Below, piece after piece: positions 1 through 12,800 of a stretch of DNA of 64,000 bases. This stretch comes from Setaria digitata (taxonomy: Eukaryota > Nematoda > Chromadorea > Rhabditida > Setariidae). The DNA is taken from the NCBI GenBank assembly GCA_003640385.1, contig RCAB01000254.1:27367-91366 (forward strand). Reading direction: 5' to 3'. Made by a program: the position numbers and the translations under genes. The notes beneath the pieces were generated by a model, which saw only the letters and a program-made list of their open reading frames with translations, ran no database searches and had not been told where the DNA came from. Every line of letters begins with the position of its first letter. The stretch's first letter is position 1.

Positions 1-94
1 TTTGACGTCATATCATTATATCACTTACCTTTTTCATTCTCATTTTCTACTTCTTCCATTCTTCTCTTTTAACAATAATTTATTATCTTCGGAG

Positions 95-134
<40 letters not shown>

Positions 135-3100
135 NATATATATGTTTAATAGAAATTGAAAAAGAAAGGTAGTAATTAAAAGATAAGGTACAAAAATATT
201 TTGACATAAAATATATAAATAAACCTATAATTTGTTGAAAATTTTTTGGAAAAAAAGATGGAAAGTAAAATATGTTTAAAATAAAAAAAAAAAAAAAAAA
301 AACGATTATTGTTTAAATAATAGAAAGTTAAAAATGACTAAAATTCATATTTTGTGGTCTATAAGTTTTGCTTTAGAGACATAGTTTTAAAATGAGTCGA
401 CAATAGATTAATGAATAAAATAAACAAGGTGAAGTGATTTCGTCGACTAAGTAAACAGGTAAATAAGTTACTACTTCCTAAGTAAATAGGTAAATAAGTT
501 TTATGTAGTCCAATACTACACCATTGGTAGTAGTGGTAGTAGTGAAATGAAAGTAGTAGTTATCAGATTGCATGCTACTACAATATACCACCAAATTGTT
601 CCACTTTTCTTATCAGTAATCATCGCAAAATGTTAGAATGCAACTGATAAAGGGGAGAAAGAGAAACGGAATCGAGCATTAGTTTTAGTTTTGCAGAAAG
701 AAATAATTAAAAGAAGTGTAATTAATATTCCGAATGAAAAAAAAAAAATCTAAAAATTAAATTAAAAAAGCATAATTGTTATAATGAATGAAAAATTTCA
801 GTAATTTATGTAATTAAATAGTCATTAATTTAAATAAAAATTTTATTAAGCATTAAAAATCCAAAAATACAAATCGAAGTCAAAAAAAAAAGACAGAAAT
901 TAAGAAAATCGATTTGAAAAGAAGAAAAAAGGAAAACGAATGAAGCAGTTTTATTGTTTCATTTTCATCAGTTACATTTCAGTGATGAAAATTGATTATT
1001 TAGGTTTAAAATTTAAATTGCTGCTAGAAAGTAAAAAAAAAGAAAAAGAAATCTTGGTTGCAATTCATTTTAATTGGTCATTTAATGAGAAAGGTTAGTT
1101 TTAGGACTAGACAAGAATCAGATGACGCAAATAGTCAGAAATGCATTTATTGACTTATTTAATTATACTCATTTATTTGATGCTATTTCGATTAAATAAT
1201 CATTCAATTTTTTTAAAATGAAAATTCGACAAGAAACACTTCCACAAGAAAGCAATATTAATTTAATTAAAAAAAAAGAATTTAATTTAAAACGAGAAAA
1301 AAATTTTCCAAAGTTTAAGCATTAATGAAGCGAAGTCGACTTATAGTCAATTGACTTCATGAATAGTTAGGCAAATCTATCAGTAACCTCATATTCATTA
1401 ATTTTATCAGTTTATCACGATGATATGTCGAGAATATAGATAGATTATACTTCGAGTTTATCATGAAAGTTCTAAGATGCTGCATTTAAGTGTTTATTAA
1501 ATGAAACATTGAAAAATGGACAATTGACTACTGCAATAAAATCAATTTCTTAATTATCAGTTATCAACAATTAAGATCAATATGAGATAAAATTTAAGCA
1601 TCAAAAATTAAAGTTATTTGAAATGAAATTCAAGCATCATAGAATTCGAAATTAAATCATTAAGCCGAAGTTACTAGCAGGACTAAAAGAACTTTTCTAT
1701 TAATTGTCCGGAGAGTGGATAGTTAAAATTTAAAACGAAAAAATTCATTCAGTTGAAAAGATACGATTACATTGTGCAGTTGTGCGGAAAATTATAGGTT
1801 GTTTTAAGGAAATAAAACTTCGAAAATCCTAAAATATTTTAAAGGAATAAAACCTTGAAAATTCCAAAATATTTCGAAAATTTTATTTTCAAAAACTAAA
1901 CACTTTTAATGCACATCTGAAGTTCATATAGGAAATTTTTTTTGAAAAGATTTGGCATAAATATTTATCAAATGAAACGACCAATAGCACACACCACTTA
2001 GTAATAATTATCAAAAAAAAAAAAAAAAACCTTTAAAAAAATATTTTACCAAAAGAAAAAAAAAAAAAAAATGAATAAATCAAAGTTTGATAGGATTTGT
2101 TGCTAGAAGTGATGTGAAAAATCACATAAAATGATTCATTTTAAAAAGGAAATGAATATTTATAGCTTCATCCTTTTGCATTTTCAATTTGATGCTTATC
2201 ATTTCTTATCATTCTCACTTTTAACTTTTCATTTTCCACTCCTCTGCATTATTTTTGCTTTACTTTTTTTTCAGACACATTTAAAGAATTTTTCTAGCAT
2301 CTTACAATGGCTTTTTTTTTTCATCCAATTTATCAATCTTTTATACGAGTTGTTAAAAAAAAAAAAAACTATCGTAAATGTTGAATTATATGGAAGTTTA
2401 TGATGTTTAAAGGGAATAGAGAAAAGAATTTCAAAATTCCAAAAAGATTCGAGAAACAGTACTCTTCATATATAGGTTGAACTTAATGGAGGGAAGGAAG
2501 AGAATTTTATTTTAAATAAATATAAAATTATATGAATTCAGGAGAATTATAAATTGTTGAAAAATTGAATTACTGAGTGCTTATATTTTCATTAATAAAA
2601 TGGAAATTGTAAAGGATTATAGATAAATCGTAAAATTAATTTTGGAAAAAAGTTGGAAAATGGATATTAAAAAGCACTACAAATTTATAAAATGCATCAT
2701 TTATCATTTCAATAAATAACATACTACAAATTATTAAAATTAAAAAGCTATAAGTGATTTCAAATTTATTAAAAAAAAAAATGATTTAAAGCATTTTGAG
2801 TTGAAATATGAGCGAACAAGTAAAACAAAAATGCTCCAAATATAGCATAAAATTTTGAAAACACAATAGAAAAATTGCAAAAATTAAAAATAATCTAAAC
2901 TTATAGATATAATAGCTGATAGCATAAATAAATTAAATTATCATTTCAATGACAAAAAATAAATAAATATTCAAAAAAAAAAAAGGATAAGAATAAATGG
3001 TAATCAAAAAATTAATTTATAATTTAAATGAAAAATTGTACAAATGAAATGGAAATATAAATTCGTATCGTTTCGTTCATAAGACTGCCAGAGGATTGAA

Positions 3101-3680
3101 ATGAAAATTGTCAATGAATTGGTCGTCGTCGGTGCTTTTCAAATCTTTTTCTTTTTTTTTTTTCCTTCCTTCTCTTTCATCAAATCTTTCTTTTTGGCCT
3201 ATTCATTTCATACAATTCATTCATTTTCAATAGTATCATCTGATTGTTAAAATGAGAGGAATTTCAAGGTGAGCGAAATAAATTTAACGGTAGCACGTAG
3301 TAGTAGAAAGCCGAATTGAAACGAATTGATCGCTTAAAAATGCAACGAAATGAATGGAAATGAAAGGAAATGAAATGAAGTGAAATGAAACAGAAAAACT
3401 GGTTGCTATAAAGATGATGATGATGATGAAATGAAATGAAATGAAATGAAATAGAAATAAAAAAAAAAATAATAAAAATGTAATACAATTCATTGCAATG
3501 ATGATAAAATTAAATGCAAGAAAAGACGAAGTATTGACATTCTTTCCTTTTTATATGTAAAATTGATTGTGAAACAATTTTCTTGCACAATATATTTTAT
3601 TTTGGAAAGGAAAAAAAAAAACAATTAAGAATTAATATTAGAATTTTTAATTTAAAATTTTTAATTTAACTGTAAAACGG

Positions 3681-3943
3681 TTAATTTTGTGTGTATTTTT
3701 AAATTAAAATAAAGCGATTAGTTGTAGTGAATAGGAAATTTAAAAAAAAAAAAAAAAAACTTTGAATGTTTTTGATGGATGCGAGGTATTTGCTTCATTT
3801 TGCAATCATTANTTAATTTTGTGTGTATTTTTAAATTAAAATAAAGCGATTAGTTGTAGTGAATAGGAAATTTAAAAAAAAAAAAAAAAAACTTTGAATG
3901 TTTTTGATGGATGCGAGGTATTTGCTTCATTTTGCAATCATTA
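3681..3943. repeat. 131-bp direct duplication around an N (probable assembly artefact)
   Basis: Positions 3681-3811 and 3813-3943 read the same, with a single N at 3812 between them. A perfect head-to-tail copy separated by one ambiguous base is what an unmerged contig overlap looks like. The true sequence probably has one copy. Confidence 0.85.
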
Positions 3944-5889
3944 ATTTCTGTGATTTGAACAAAATTAAAAAAAAAAAAAGAAATTTATTAAAAAGTGGGA
4001 CGAAGTAAGTCTTTTTTTTTGGGATGAATAATTTCATTTCTGATATGTTAGTAGTCAAGCAAAATTAATTTATCATACATATATATATATATATATATAA
4101 TTTAATTTATTAAAACTAAAATAAATATTTCCTTTTTTTTTTCTTGTTACAAGAAGGGGAATTTTCAAAAAACTGATATCTTAAGTATTTTGAGTATTTA
4201 AATAGTTAAGTGTAGCTTAAGTATTTTATGTATTTGCATGAAATTGAGTGAATTATTCGCTGATAGCATGCTAAATTATCAAATATTTAACTAACATTGG
4301 ATAAAATTGATAAATTCAGATTTACAAGTTGCAAGCATTTCCAGTAGTCTATTTTCTAATACAAATTTTTATAAATGAGAAAATTTTAGCCATTATTTTT
4401 TCATGGAAAAACCTTAAAAAAAAAAAAAAAAAAAGAAAAAGTAAAAAATGAAAATGAACAAATCTTTCTTCAGTAAGCAATAAAAATTTTTCTTTCAGAA
4501 AAATATATGTGGACTTTGCTAATAATTACAAATAAAATTTAAAAGTTAAATTTCGTTAATTTAATTGTTGGATGAAAAAAAAAATCACTCTTGTATGTAT
4601 GTATGATGCTGGAAGAAATAGATATGAAATGTTGAAAGGAATTTCAAAATTCAAATTCTTCATAGTTATTTTTGCAATTTAATTTCCCCAAAGATTGCTT
4701 CTACTCTGACCATTTAACATTTATCACTGTGAAACAATCATTTAGAAATACAATATTGCTAGTGGAATAGAATGGTGATATTGTTAATACTAGCAATGAT
4801 TATCATTATATTAATAATGCTGTAATATTTTATTTGATAAATTAAGGCTAATAATTTTCAGTAAATTTTAGTAATTATTTGTCAGAAAATATGGGGCTGC
4901 ATAAGAGATGTTAAAAGAGTAGTGAATGGAATGAAATGATATGATTAGTAATAATTAATCTTTATTAATGAAATTTAGCATGAAATATTTGTAAAATATC
5001 AATGCTAAGCTATGTCAATCGATTTTAAAATATAACTTTATCGAAAAGAAGTGTACGATTTGATCATTTGTTCGTTCGCTAATCGTCATCGATTCGACGG
5101 ACAAAATTTTGCTGTAAACGATGTCGAGAATGTACTCTCGCAGAAAAGCTTCACGAATAAGAGAGGAGAAAAAGAAAAGAGGCATTTCTCAATTTTTTTT
5201 TTTTAAAAGACAAATATAATCCATATTGAATTATACAGCATTTTATTTTTCTTTTTTCTTCCTTTTTTTTTTTTTTTTTTTGTTGAAATTATGAATTTTT
5301 CAAATGAACACTGAAGTTATGAATTTATTTAATAAATTAGAAAAAATAAAAATAAAAAAGATTTGCATCTTATTTATTTTTTTCTAGTAATTTAATTTAG
5401 GAATTTGTTCAGAGCATTGCAAACAAATTCATTCTAAAATTACCGCAAAATCTTGATGGTGATATTTCGATTTCTAGCCTAGTAATATTTCTTGTTCTCG
5501 AGAATAATTTGATAATTTTTCAAAATTAATGAAGCAATGATGTTAAAGAATATTGCATATTAAAAAAAAAAAAAAGGAAAAAAGGAAAAGAAAAAATACG
5601 CAAAAAAAAAAAAAAAGAAAGATGAAAATCGGCAAAAGAACAATTCATATTAAAACAAGAAAGAAAAATAAAAAATACATTTTCATCAGTTTTCTTTCCT
5701 TTAATGACCTATCTAACTTTCAGCTAATATAGAAGTGTGATGATTTTGAACGTCTGAAATCTGATACTTGATAAAATTATCAAGCAATAAATTGTTGATT
5801 ATCATTTTATATCAGCTACTGTAACAACAAAATCATACTGATAATTTGTAACATCTGTAATGAAGCAGTTGAAAATAATTTCATATAAA

Positions 5890-5895
5890 TTTATT
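5890..5895 (-). terminator. Candidate poly(A) signal of the Mpv17-family gene
   Basis: TTTATT on the plus strand reads AATAAA on the minus strand, 52-57 bases past the stop codon at 5947-5949. The hexamer is canonical, but AT-rich DNA gives many by chance. Confidence 0.45.
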
Positions 5896-5946
5896 TTCAT
5901 TCCGAATTTTACTAATAATTTGATAAATCAAATTTCGATTTTAACA

Positions 5947-8551
5947 TCATTTTGGTTTGCTTGCTCGTTTAGACTCAACTTGCGTAGCATACGATAAATA
6001 CATATTCCAAAATAGGCCAATAAACTGAACAAATATAAGCCTATAACGGAGGGGCAACAGATAGAAATTTATAAGTTGCGCCAATGGCCATACCTAAATA
6101 TCTCATTTCATTTTTTTGTTTTCCGCTTTTTGTTTTTTAAATTTACTGAAATAAATCACGAAATTTTTGCATTTTTTTGACAATGATTATTAAATTAATG
6201 ATTCTATATGGAGTGATTAGCATTTAATTTAATTTAACATTAATTAATTAGCAAATTTAGATCCTATCTTAAAGAAGGAATTAATTGGCATGTTAAGGTA
6301 ATAAGTGTAACAGCATTTATTTGTCAGATCATTAATTTAGAGAACAATTGTGATAATATTTGAAGTAAATTGCTAATTTAATAAGCCAAGCATTTTATAA
6401 TTTTTTTTATTATTTTCTTTGCAAGAGAATACTGATCAGTTTGTTTAATGAGGACAAATAATTAGGAGAATACAGAAAATGCCGAAACAATTATACATTA
6501 TCACATAGCATTGCATTCTCAATGCAAAAAACAAAAAAAAAAAAAAAAAATTTTTTTTTAAAAATTCAAAAACAATATTCAATTCAAAATTTTCAAAATT
6601 TAATTTAAAATTCCAAAAAGCGAAGCAAATTATTTTCCAGTAAGCTAGGAAAAGAAAAAAATCATACCTTATAATTGGTTTTCATAACTGGAATAATATC
6701 ATTTGATGCTTTTTCCAATGCATCATACGGCGAATTACCTTCTAATATTCGTAAATTGGTAATAAAACTAAATGTAAATATTGGTGCCGCTAAGCACTGC
6801 AAAGTATTAAATTTTAACTTAAGAAATTTACAACAAAAAAAAAGCGAGAAGCGAGGACGAAAAATATAGGAAAATTAATCATTAAAATTATTATTATTAT
6901 GATTATTTTTTCATTTTGCTAAATTTCGAATTTCCCTTTTTTTTTTTTTTTCTTTTTTTTTTTTGGTTCTTTCCTTTAATGGGAAAATTATAATTTAAGA
7001 GATTTGAGAATAGCTAACCTGATCAAGAATCATTCGTTTAAATGGTAGCAAAGGAGCTTTACCTTTTAATTTTTCAAGCAATAAAAACCACCGATATGTT
7101 ATAGGAGCCTTGAAATGGAAAAGAAAACAAAATGAAAACTACATGCAACGCTTAAAACGTAAAATAAAGAAAATGCAGAAGCCGTAATGTGTGACATGAT
7201 ATCACGTTACGTTTATGTCATACTGATATGATATACTGATAGATATGATATTTATACCATACTGATATTTATGCCATAAGTGAATATTAGAATTTTTACT
7301 AGCATTTTAGAATTATCATTTTGTCTGTTACAAATTAGATTACAACATTCAGATTAATAATATTTCTTGCTTTGGAAGTTTATGAAATGGATGAAAAAAA
7401 AAAATTTTTGATTTGAAATAATTTGATTTAAATTTAAAAGTACGGTTAATGCATAAATAACAATCAGTCTGTATTATTGATTAATTTTGAAAGTTTAAAA
7501 AATTATTGTATTATTTCTTTTTAACAAATACGATTCAGTCATTGAGCAGTTAGCTCATCCGACATTTCAGTCTTAATTAATTTGAAATCTAAGCATTAGT
7601 CGACTAATCTTAGCATAGCATTATTTGCTACACCTGAAGTTCTAATAAAAAAAAAGCTACAAAAAAAAAAAACAACTGAAACTAACAATCCAGAAAAGAA
7701 TGACAGATGAAAAACGAATAGTTCGTGCCGGATTATATTCCATATTGCTTAATCGTTTTTCGACAAAATTTTGTGTTAAAATATCAGCCATTGCTGCTAA
7801 TGCTCCTATACAACTAGGCAGTTATCAGGAAAGGCTTTTTTTTTTATTTTAAAGTGCTATCAATAAAAAATCGTAATTAGTAACCATAAATTATCGTTTT
7901 TTACATTTAAAGCTTAAAAAAAAAAAAAAGAAAGAAGAAAAAAGCGATAATTTATGCTTACCAATTACTTTTTTAGATTTAAAACTAAAAAAAGGAAGAA
8001 AGAAAGAGGCAGCGGTATTTGAGAAGTATTTTACAAATGGGAATTGAACAAGATATTTTTGAAATTTCATTGTTGATAAAAAAAAAAAGAAGAAAGTTTC
8101 ACGCTGATTTCTCCATCTCTGTTTCTGTTAGAATAAAAATTCATAATTTGATGTTGAAAATTAATTTCATTTCAATTTTTAAGGAGAATAAAAAAAACCG
8201 GTGAAAAATCAATCTTTACCATTCTTCTTGAAAAGAAATTATGGAATTTCAACCAATTTTATTTTTCTGGAAATGAAATTATAGCATTCCGATCAAAAAT
8301 AAATTAATTTTCCAATCAATTTCATTTTTCTTGAAAAAAAAAAAAAAAAAAAAAAAATTACGGAATAATTGACTAAAATCAACCAGTGAACAACTTCATT
8401 CTCGTTTCCGTTTCCGTTTCCGTCTACAGCATTTTTCACTTCCAAATCACCTTAGAAAATGTGAAAAAGTCTAACCAGCACTTGAAGTTTGTGTCATAAA
8501 TGGATACTTTGCTAGTGCTCTTTCGTATGCTCGATATGTTGCTGCCAACAT
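5947..8551 (-). CDS. Mpv17/PMP22-family membrane protein, five exons
   Basis: Exons on the minus strand are 8551-8476, 7805-7705, 7108-7019, 6796-6668 and 6093-5947. They join in frame to 180 residues, close to the 176 of human MPV17. The start is the first Met after an acceptor at 8575-8576. The N-terminus (residues about 5-20, YRAYERALAKYPF then a Thr-Gln) is the family's opening motif. The C-terminal exon carries the family signature: Trp-Pro, Gln, Asn-Phe, Pro, Tyr-Arg, then Trp-Asn-x-Tyr-Leu-Ser. About four hydrophobic segments are visible (roughly residues 24-40, 55-72, 85-105 and 143-165). Members are multi-spanning proteins of the mitochondrial inner membrane or peroxisome, and MPV17 loss depletes mitochondrial DNA. 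Which paralogue this is, and where it acts, cannot be told from the sequence. The exon 2 donor (GTCATT) is weak, and the loop after residue about 57 is some six residues shorter than usual, so that boundary may be wrong. Confidence 0.88.
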
Positions 8552-8576
8552 AATTCGTATGTTCCAAGATATTTCT

Positions 8577-9898
8577 TCAATAGCAATTATTTTTTCCTCA
8601 TTTAATTTGTATTAGTTTTGTATCACCGTATAAATGTATGCATTTTAGATCATCTATGAAATTAATCAAAGTTCAAAATTGATCACACTGATGCACTAAT
8701 CAAATACTCATTTTCTTTATTAGCAATATTTTATTAAATGTAATTCTAGTAGTGTAAAAATTATGCATTGTATATACATCATTGTATCGCATTTTTCCTC
8801 TAAACAATCATTTAAATTGACCTAAAATTTTCTGCCACAGTATAGTTTCATTTCAACAGATGAGAGACACTAACAAAAGGATGAATAGAGAGCACTCATC
8901 TAGTTCTATTTCTTCAGATTTTATTCAATTTATGATAATTATTTCTAAATGATATATCTTCAAATACTGCTAAATATAACTAATGCGTTGCAATCACTTT
9001 TTCCAGACAGTATTTTATTTCATCATCTTCTACTTTACTATGCAAACTTTTCACTTTTTAATTCTATGCATAAACAAGCGCTTTATTTATTTATTTATTT
9101 ATTTTTTAAATCCTAAGCCTGAGGAAAAATTACTGCCCATAAATACCCGAAATAAAATGATATTGCATGAATATGGAAAAAAAAGAATGAAGAAACAAGT
9201 ACCAAAGGAGAAGTTTACCAACATTTAAGAAAGCGCTAAAAGAGAAGCGTATATGCGGCCAACTAGCGTACAATGAATGCCAAAAAAAAATGACTACTAC
9301 TTTATAATTCATTTCAAATGGAGAGGAAAATGAAAATTTATGATATTTGATATCATTTGAAAGTCTGTGTCGAAAATGTGACAGCCGACAAAGTTTCCTC
9401 AAATTTTTGCATACTGGCAATATCGAAGATTGATTAGTTGAGGAAAATAATGCAAATCTCAAAAATGGCAGAAATTGGTTGACGAAATATTTGAGAGAAA
9501 GTGCTATAGCAGCACGCTCCAAAAAAAATGTATATTAAAATCATATCGATAGGAAGACGAGTAAAAGAATTAAGTATGCGCAAAAAAAAAAAAAAAGGAA
9601 GTTTCTTTTTAAGGGTCTCAAGAATACAAAAAACAGAACGATTTCGAGAAATATTTCTAAAATCAAAAATTTCAGGAACGAAAAACTACATCATTCGCTA
9701 ACAACCATTCAAATTTTAGAACGTGCAGGACAGGGTAATATGAGATCACAACAAATTTTCATTACAGCAGTTAAAAGTGTGAAAAAAACAAACAAACATA
9801 ACATCAAAAAATAGGCGATAAAGGACTTTCCTTATAATCGGATTGAAAGCAGACTAATTTTTGAGCAAGCCAGAAAGAATTTCACATTTAATAAAACG
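8577..9898. other. Intergenic stretch between two minus-strand genes
   Basis: About 1.3 kb separate the stop of the unknown gene from the acceptor of the Mpv17-family gene. No exon with family resemblance was found. A 130-residue minus-strand open frame (9130-9522) begins with Met. It is longer than most chance frames here but lacks motifs and splice sites that would tie it to a neighbour, and it may be 3' UTR. Same-strand order would allow an operon, but the gap is longer than the usual spacing within nematode operons. Confidence 0.5.
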
Positions 9899-12800
9899 TC
9901 ACTCTTCGTCATAATATTCATTTTCGAAGAAGTCCAGCGAAAAACTTGGCATAGACCTAAAAATAAACGATAAATTCATGATATCCACTGAAAATATAAA
10001 ATTACTTCAAATTTAAAAGTAATACGAAATATTGATATATAATGCAGAAACAGGAACCGGTATGATTTCCTGGAGAGGTTCAAATCCATTTGGATGAAAA
10101 ATATTTCTTAATTGCTTAGAAAAAAAGTAAAAATATATCCAAGTAATCTAAGCTTCTTCCCTTCTTATCTTTCTCTAATGAAAGAGGATTATCCAGCAAA
10201 TTTTATCAAATGACTAGACATCAATAAAACATAAATGAATTTCCAATATAAAACATCCCATCTTCTTCAGACTGAAATCTACTTTGTGAACTTAACCATG
10301 AACTGTGAAAAAAATTGTAATAATAGAGTTTGGGAGAAGGCACTCACTTTGTTACTTCAGAATTTGACTTGAAGAAGTTCAAGCTTTTTCTTTCTAGTGA
10401 TTATTAAAATAATATTTATCATAATATTATCACCAAAGTGAATAAGTAAGTTAAGAAACTAAGAGAGTTGAAATCATTTCGAAAACTGAGCTAATGTTTC
10501 GGATATTTCCATGGGATTGGTCGCCCCATATGGAGTAGTGTGGGTGAATTAAGTATATGAAATGGAAATTCAATACATAATCCCAAACATGACCATACCA
10601 GTAATTAAGATCCTATAAAAATTCTAGTGAATAATCTTCAGCAGAAATCTTCAGCAAAATGCATTAAATGAAAAAAAATAAAAAATAAAAAAAAAAACCT
10701 ACACCATCGTTCTGAAGGGCATTTGAAAGCGATAACTGCGGTGTCACTGTTAAGGAAGCTGTTTCACAATTCTGTACATCATCTTCAGTTAAAACCAACA
10801 ATGGCATATCATCTTCGGGTACTGAGGCAAGCTGAAATCTTTTATGAGCTAGACAATTTCAGCATGTGTAATTCGGGAAGGGATAGTTATGATACAAATA
10901 TATAAATTAAAAATAAAAAATAGTGCTACTGAAATTTATAGAGAAATCATTTATCAGAGAAATCACTAATAACATTAATGCTTGCTTTACGTAAGAGTAC
11001 TGTTCTTCATTATTAAGCAAAAGACGGTAGAATGCGCTCTGTCACTTTTCCTTTTATTTCTTTACAATTAGGCATTTCTAAACAATTATTTATTCTTTAA
11101 TACATGAAATAGTGAATCTCTTACTAACCTCTGACGAGCTAGAATTCCCACCATTGCAAGTAGATTCTTTTAAAAGCCCGCCAATTATTTTCTTATCTTC
11201 CACTAATTCGCCTCTACTCGGAACTTTACGGGTGAACCACCACTAAAATAAGAGTCGCTATGAATTTCGATCAGGAATTTGATTATTTTGAAAAAGAGTA
11301 AAATCAATTTAATCATCATTACTTTGCATATCCATTGCTAACAAAACATTAAACTATCCAAAGAAATTTCTCAAGTTCACCATTTCATTGCTCAAGCATA
11401 AACTTCTAGAACTCAAATAAATATTTTTTGAGTCCGATTTCTTTTTCAAATCGACAATTGAAAAAACGTCCTTGATTTTAAATTTTACTGCTTGCAAGTA
11501 AAATTCCACAGAGCAAATTAAAAGCTAACCCCATCATTATCCTGCCTTTCCACAGGTATTGCATGAAACATTTCATGCTCGGAATCATCACTACTACTAT
11601 CCACTTCTTGATCGATTAATGGCATATCTCTGCTATTATTAACTTGCTGTTCAACCGCAGAACATCCATTGCAAATCACTGAACTATTTTTTGCAGGATT
11701 TTTTGATTTGACTGCAGTAAAGCTTATCGAATAGTCCTCGTCTTCCATTTTCAATGTCTGCTCTGAAATTTGTGGATTTTTGGATTTGAACTTCCGAAGA
11801 TATGGAGTTAATCATCATTTAAATTACTTCAGTAGCAGAATAACTGAATAAAGCCTTCAATGTATGTTAACTGAATAGGTATCAAATTAAAAAAAATACC
11901 ACAAAGAAACCTTTTGGCACGCTAATTCCTTTAGCAATATGATGTAAATCAGCATTTTCTGGTTCTCTATCTTGTGATGATATGCTGAAGAAATATAAAA
12001 TTAAATGCTGTTAAACTATGCAGCTATAAATTATTTCCATCCAACACTATCTAACATTTAAATCATTCTCTTTTAAAGCACACTTTATAAAAAGACTATT
12101 AAAACTGATCCTTTTATGCAATCGCTGATATGTTAGATGATATGCTATATTTACTTCATACTCATATTATACTAAATTCCACTGTAAAGTAAATAACAGT
12201 ATAGAGCAAAATATTGGTAACAGTAGGTGCCTAAAGTAGTCCAAAGGTCCCCATAAGTGCATGCGGACACAACTGAAAACTCAGCCCTGAAAAACAAAAC
12301 TATGGCTATGCTTTCGATAGAATACAAGTCATCAAGTTCTACTTAAACAGTTCTCAATGGCGAGGTTAAGAGATAGACTAATTAAGTGAAACTTTAAAAA
12401 TAAACAAACTTACCATATATTTTCGCCATTCCTGTGATTACAATCGTGCATTTCTGCTTCACAATTGTTTTTCTTCTCCTTATTAACATCGAAATGAAAT
12501 GAAGAAAGAGTAAAATCGTCATCTAACACATGAAACTGTCGAACCTTCGCATCAATAGTCTGCGCGTCATCTGCAGCATTGAAATCAACTAATAAATCGG
12601 AACGTGATGGATAATTAGTCGCATCGGAAGAAGTTGAACTGCGCATCAGCATTGTTTCATTAATATAATTTGTCGTCGTATTGGGTGCATCAAAGTCGAT
12701 AGTAGCAAGCAAATTAAGAGTAACCGATGATACCGCTGCAGTGTTTGAAAGAGCAGAACTTGGTGAGAATGCCTGAACTACTAAACAACTTTCAGACCAA

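Larger units (their letters stand above)
1..5946. other. AT-rich non-coding stretch
   Basis: I see no exon chain, RNA gene or recognisable element here. The open frames present (for example 2131-2403 + and 3264-3493 -) are low-complexity products rich in Phe, Ser, His and Lys and lack flanking splice logic. Long A or T runs are scattered through it, and an AT dinucleotide run lies near 4080-4100. A block at about 5045-5165 has a more balanced composition than its surroundings, but I could not read it as an exon in any frame. Confidence 0.6.

Noticed and set aside
10070..10100. tRNA-like GGTTCAAATCC
   Set aside because: Only the T-loop motif is present; no acceptor stem, D arm or anticodon arm can be drawn around it.
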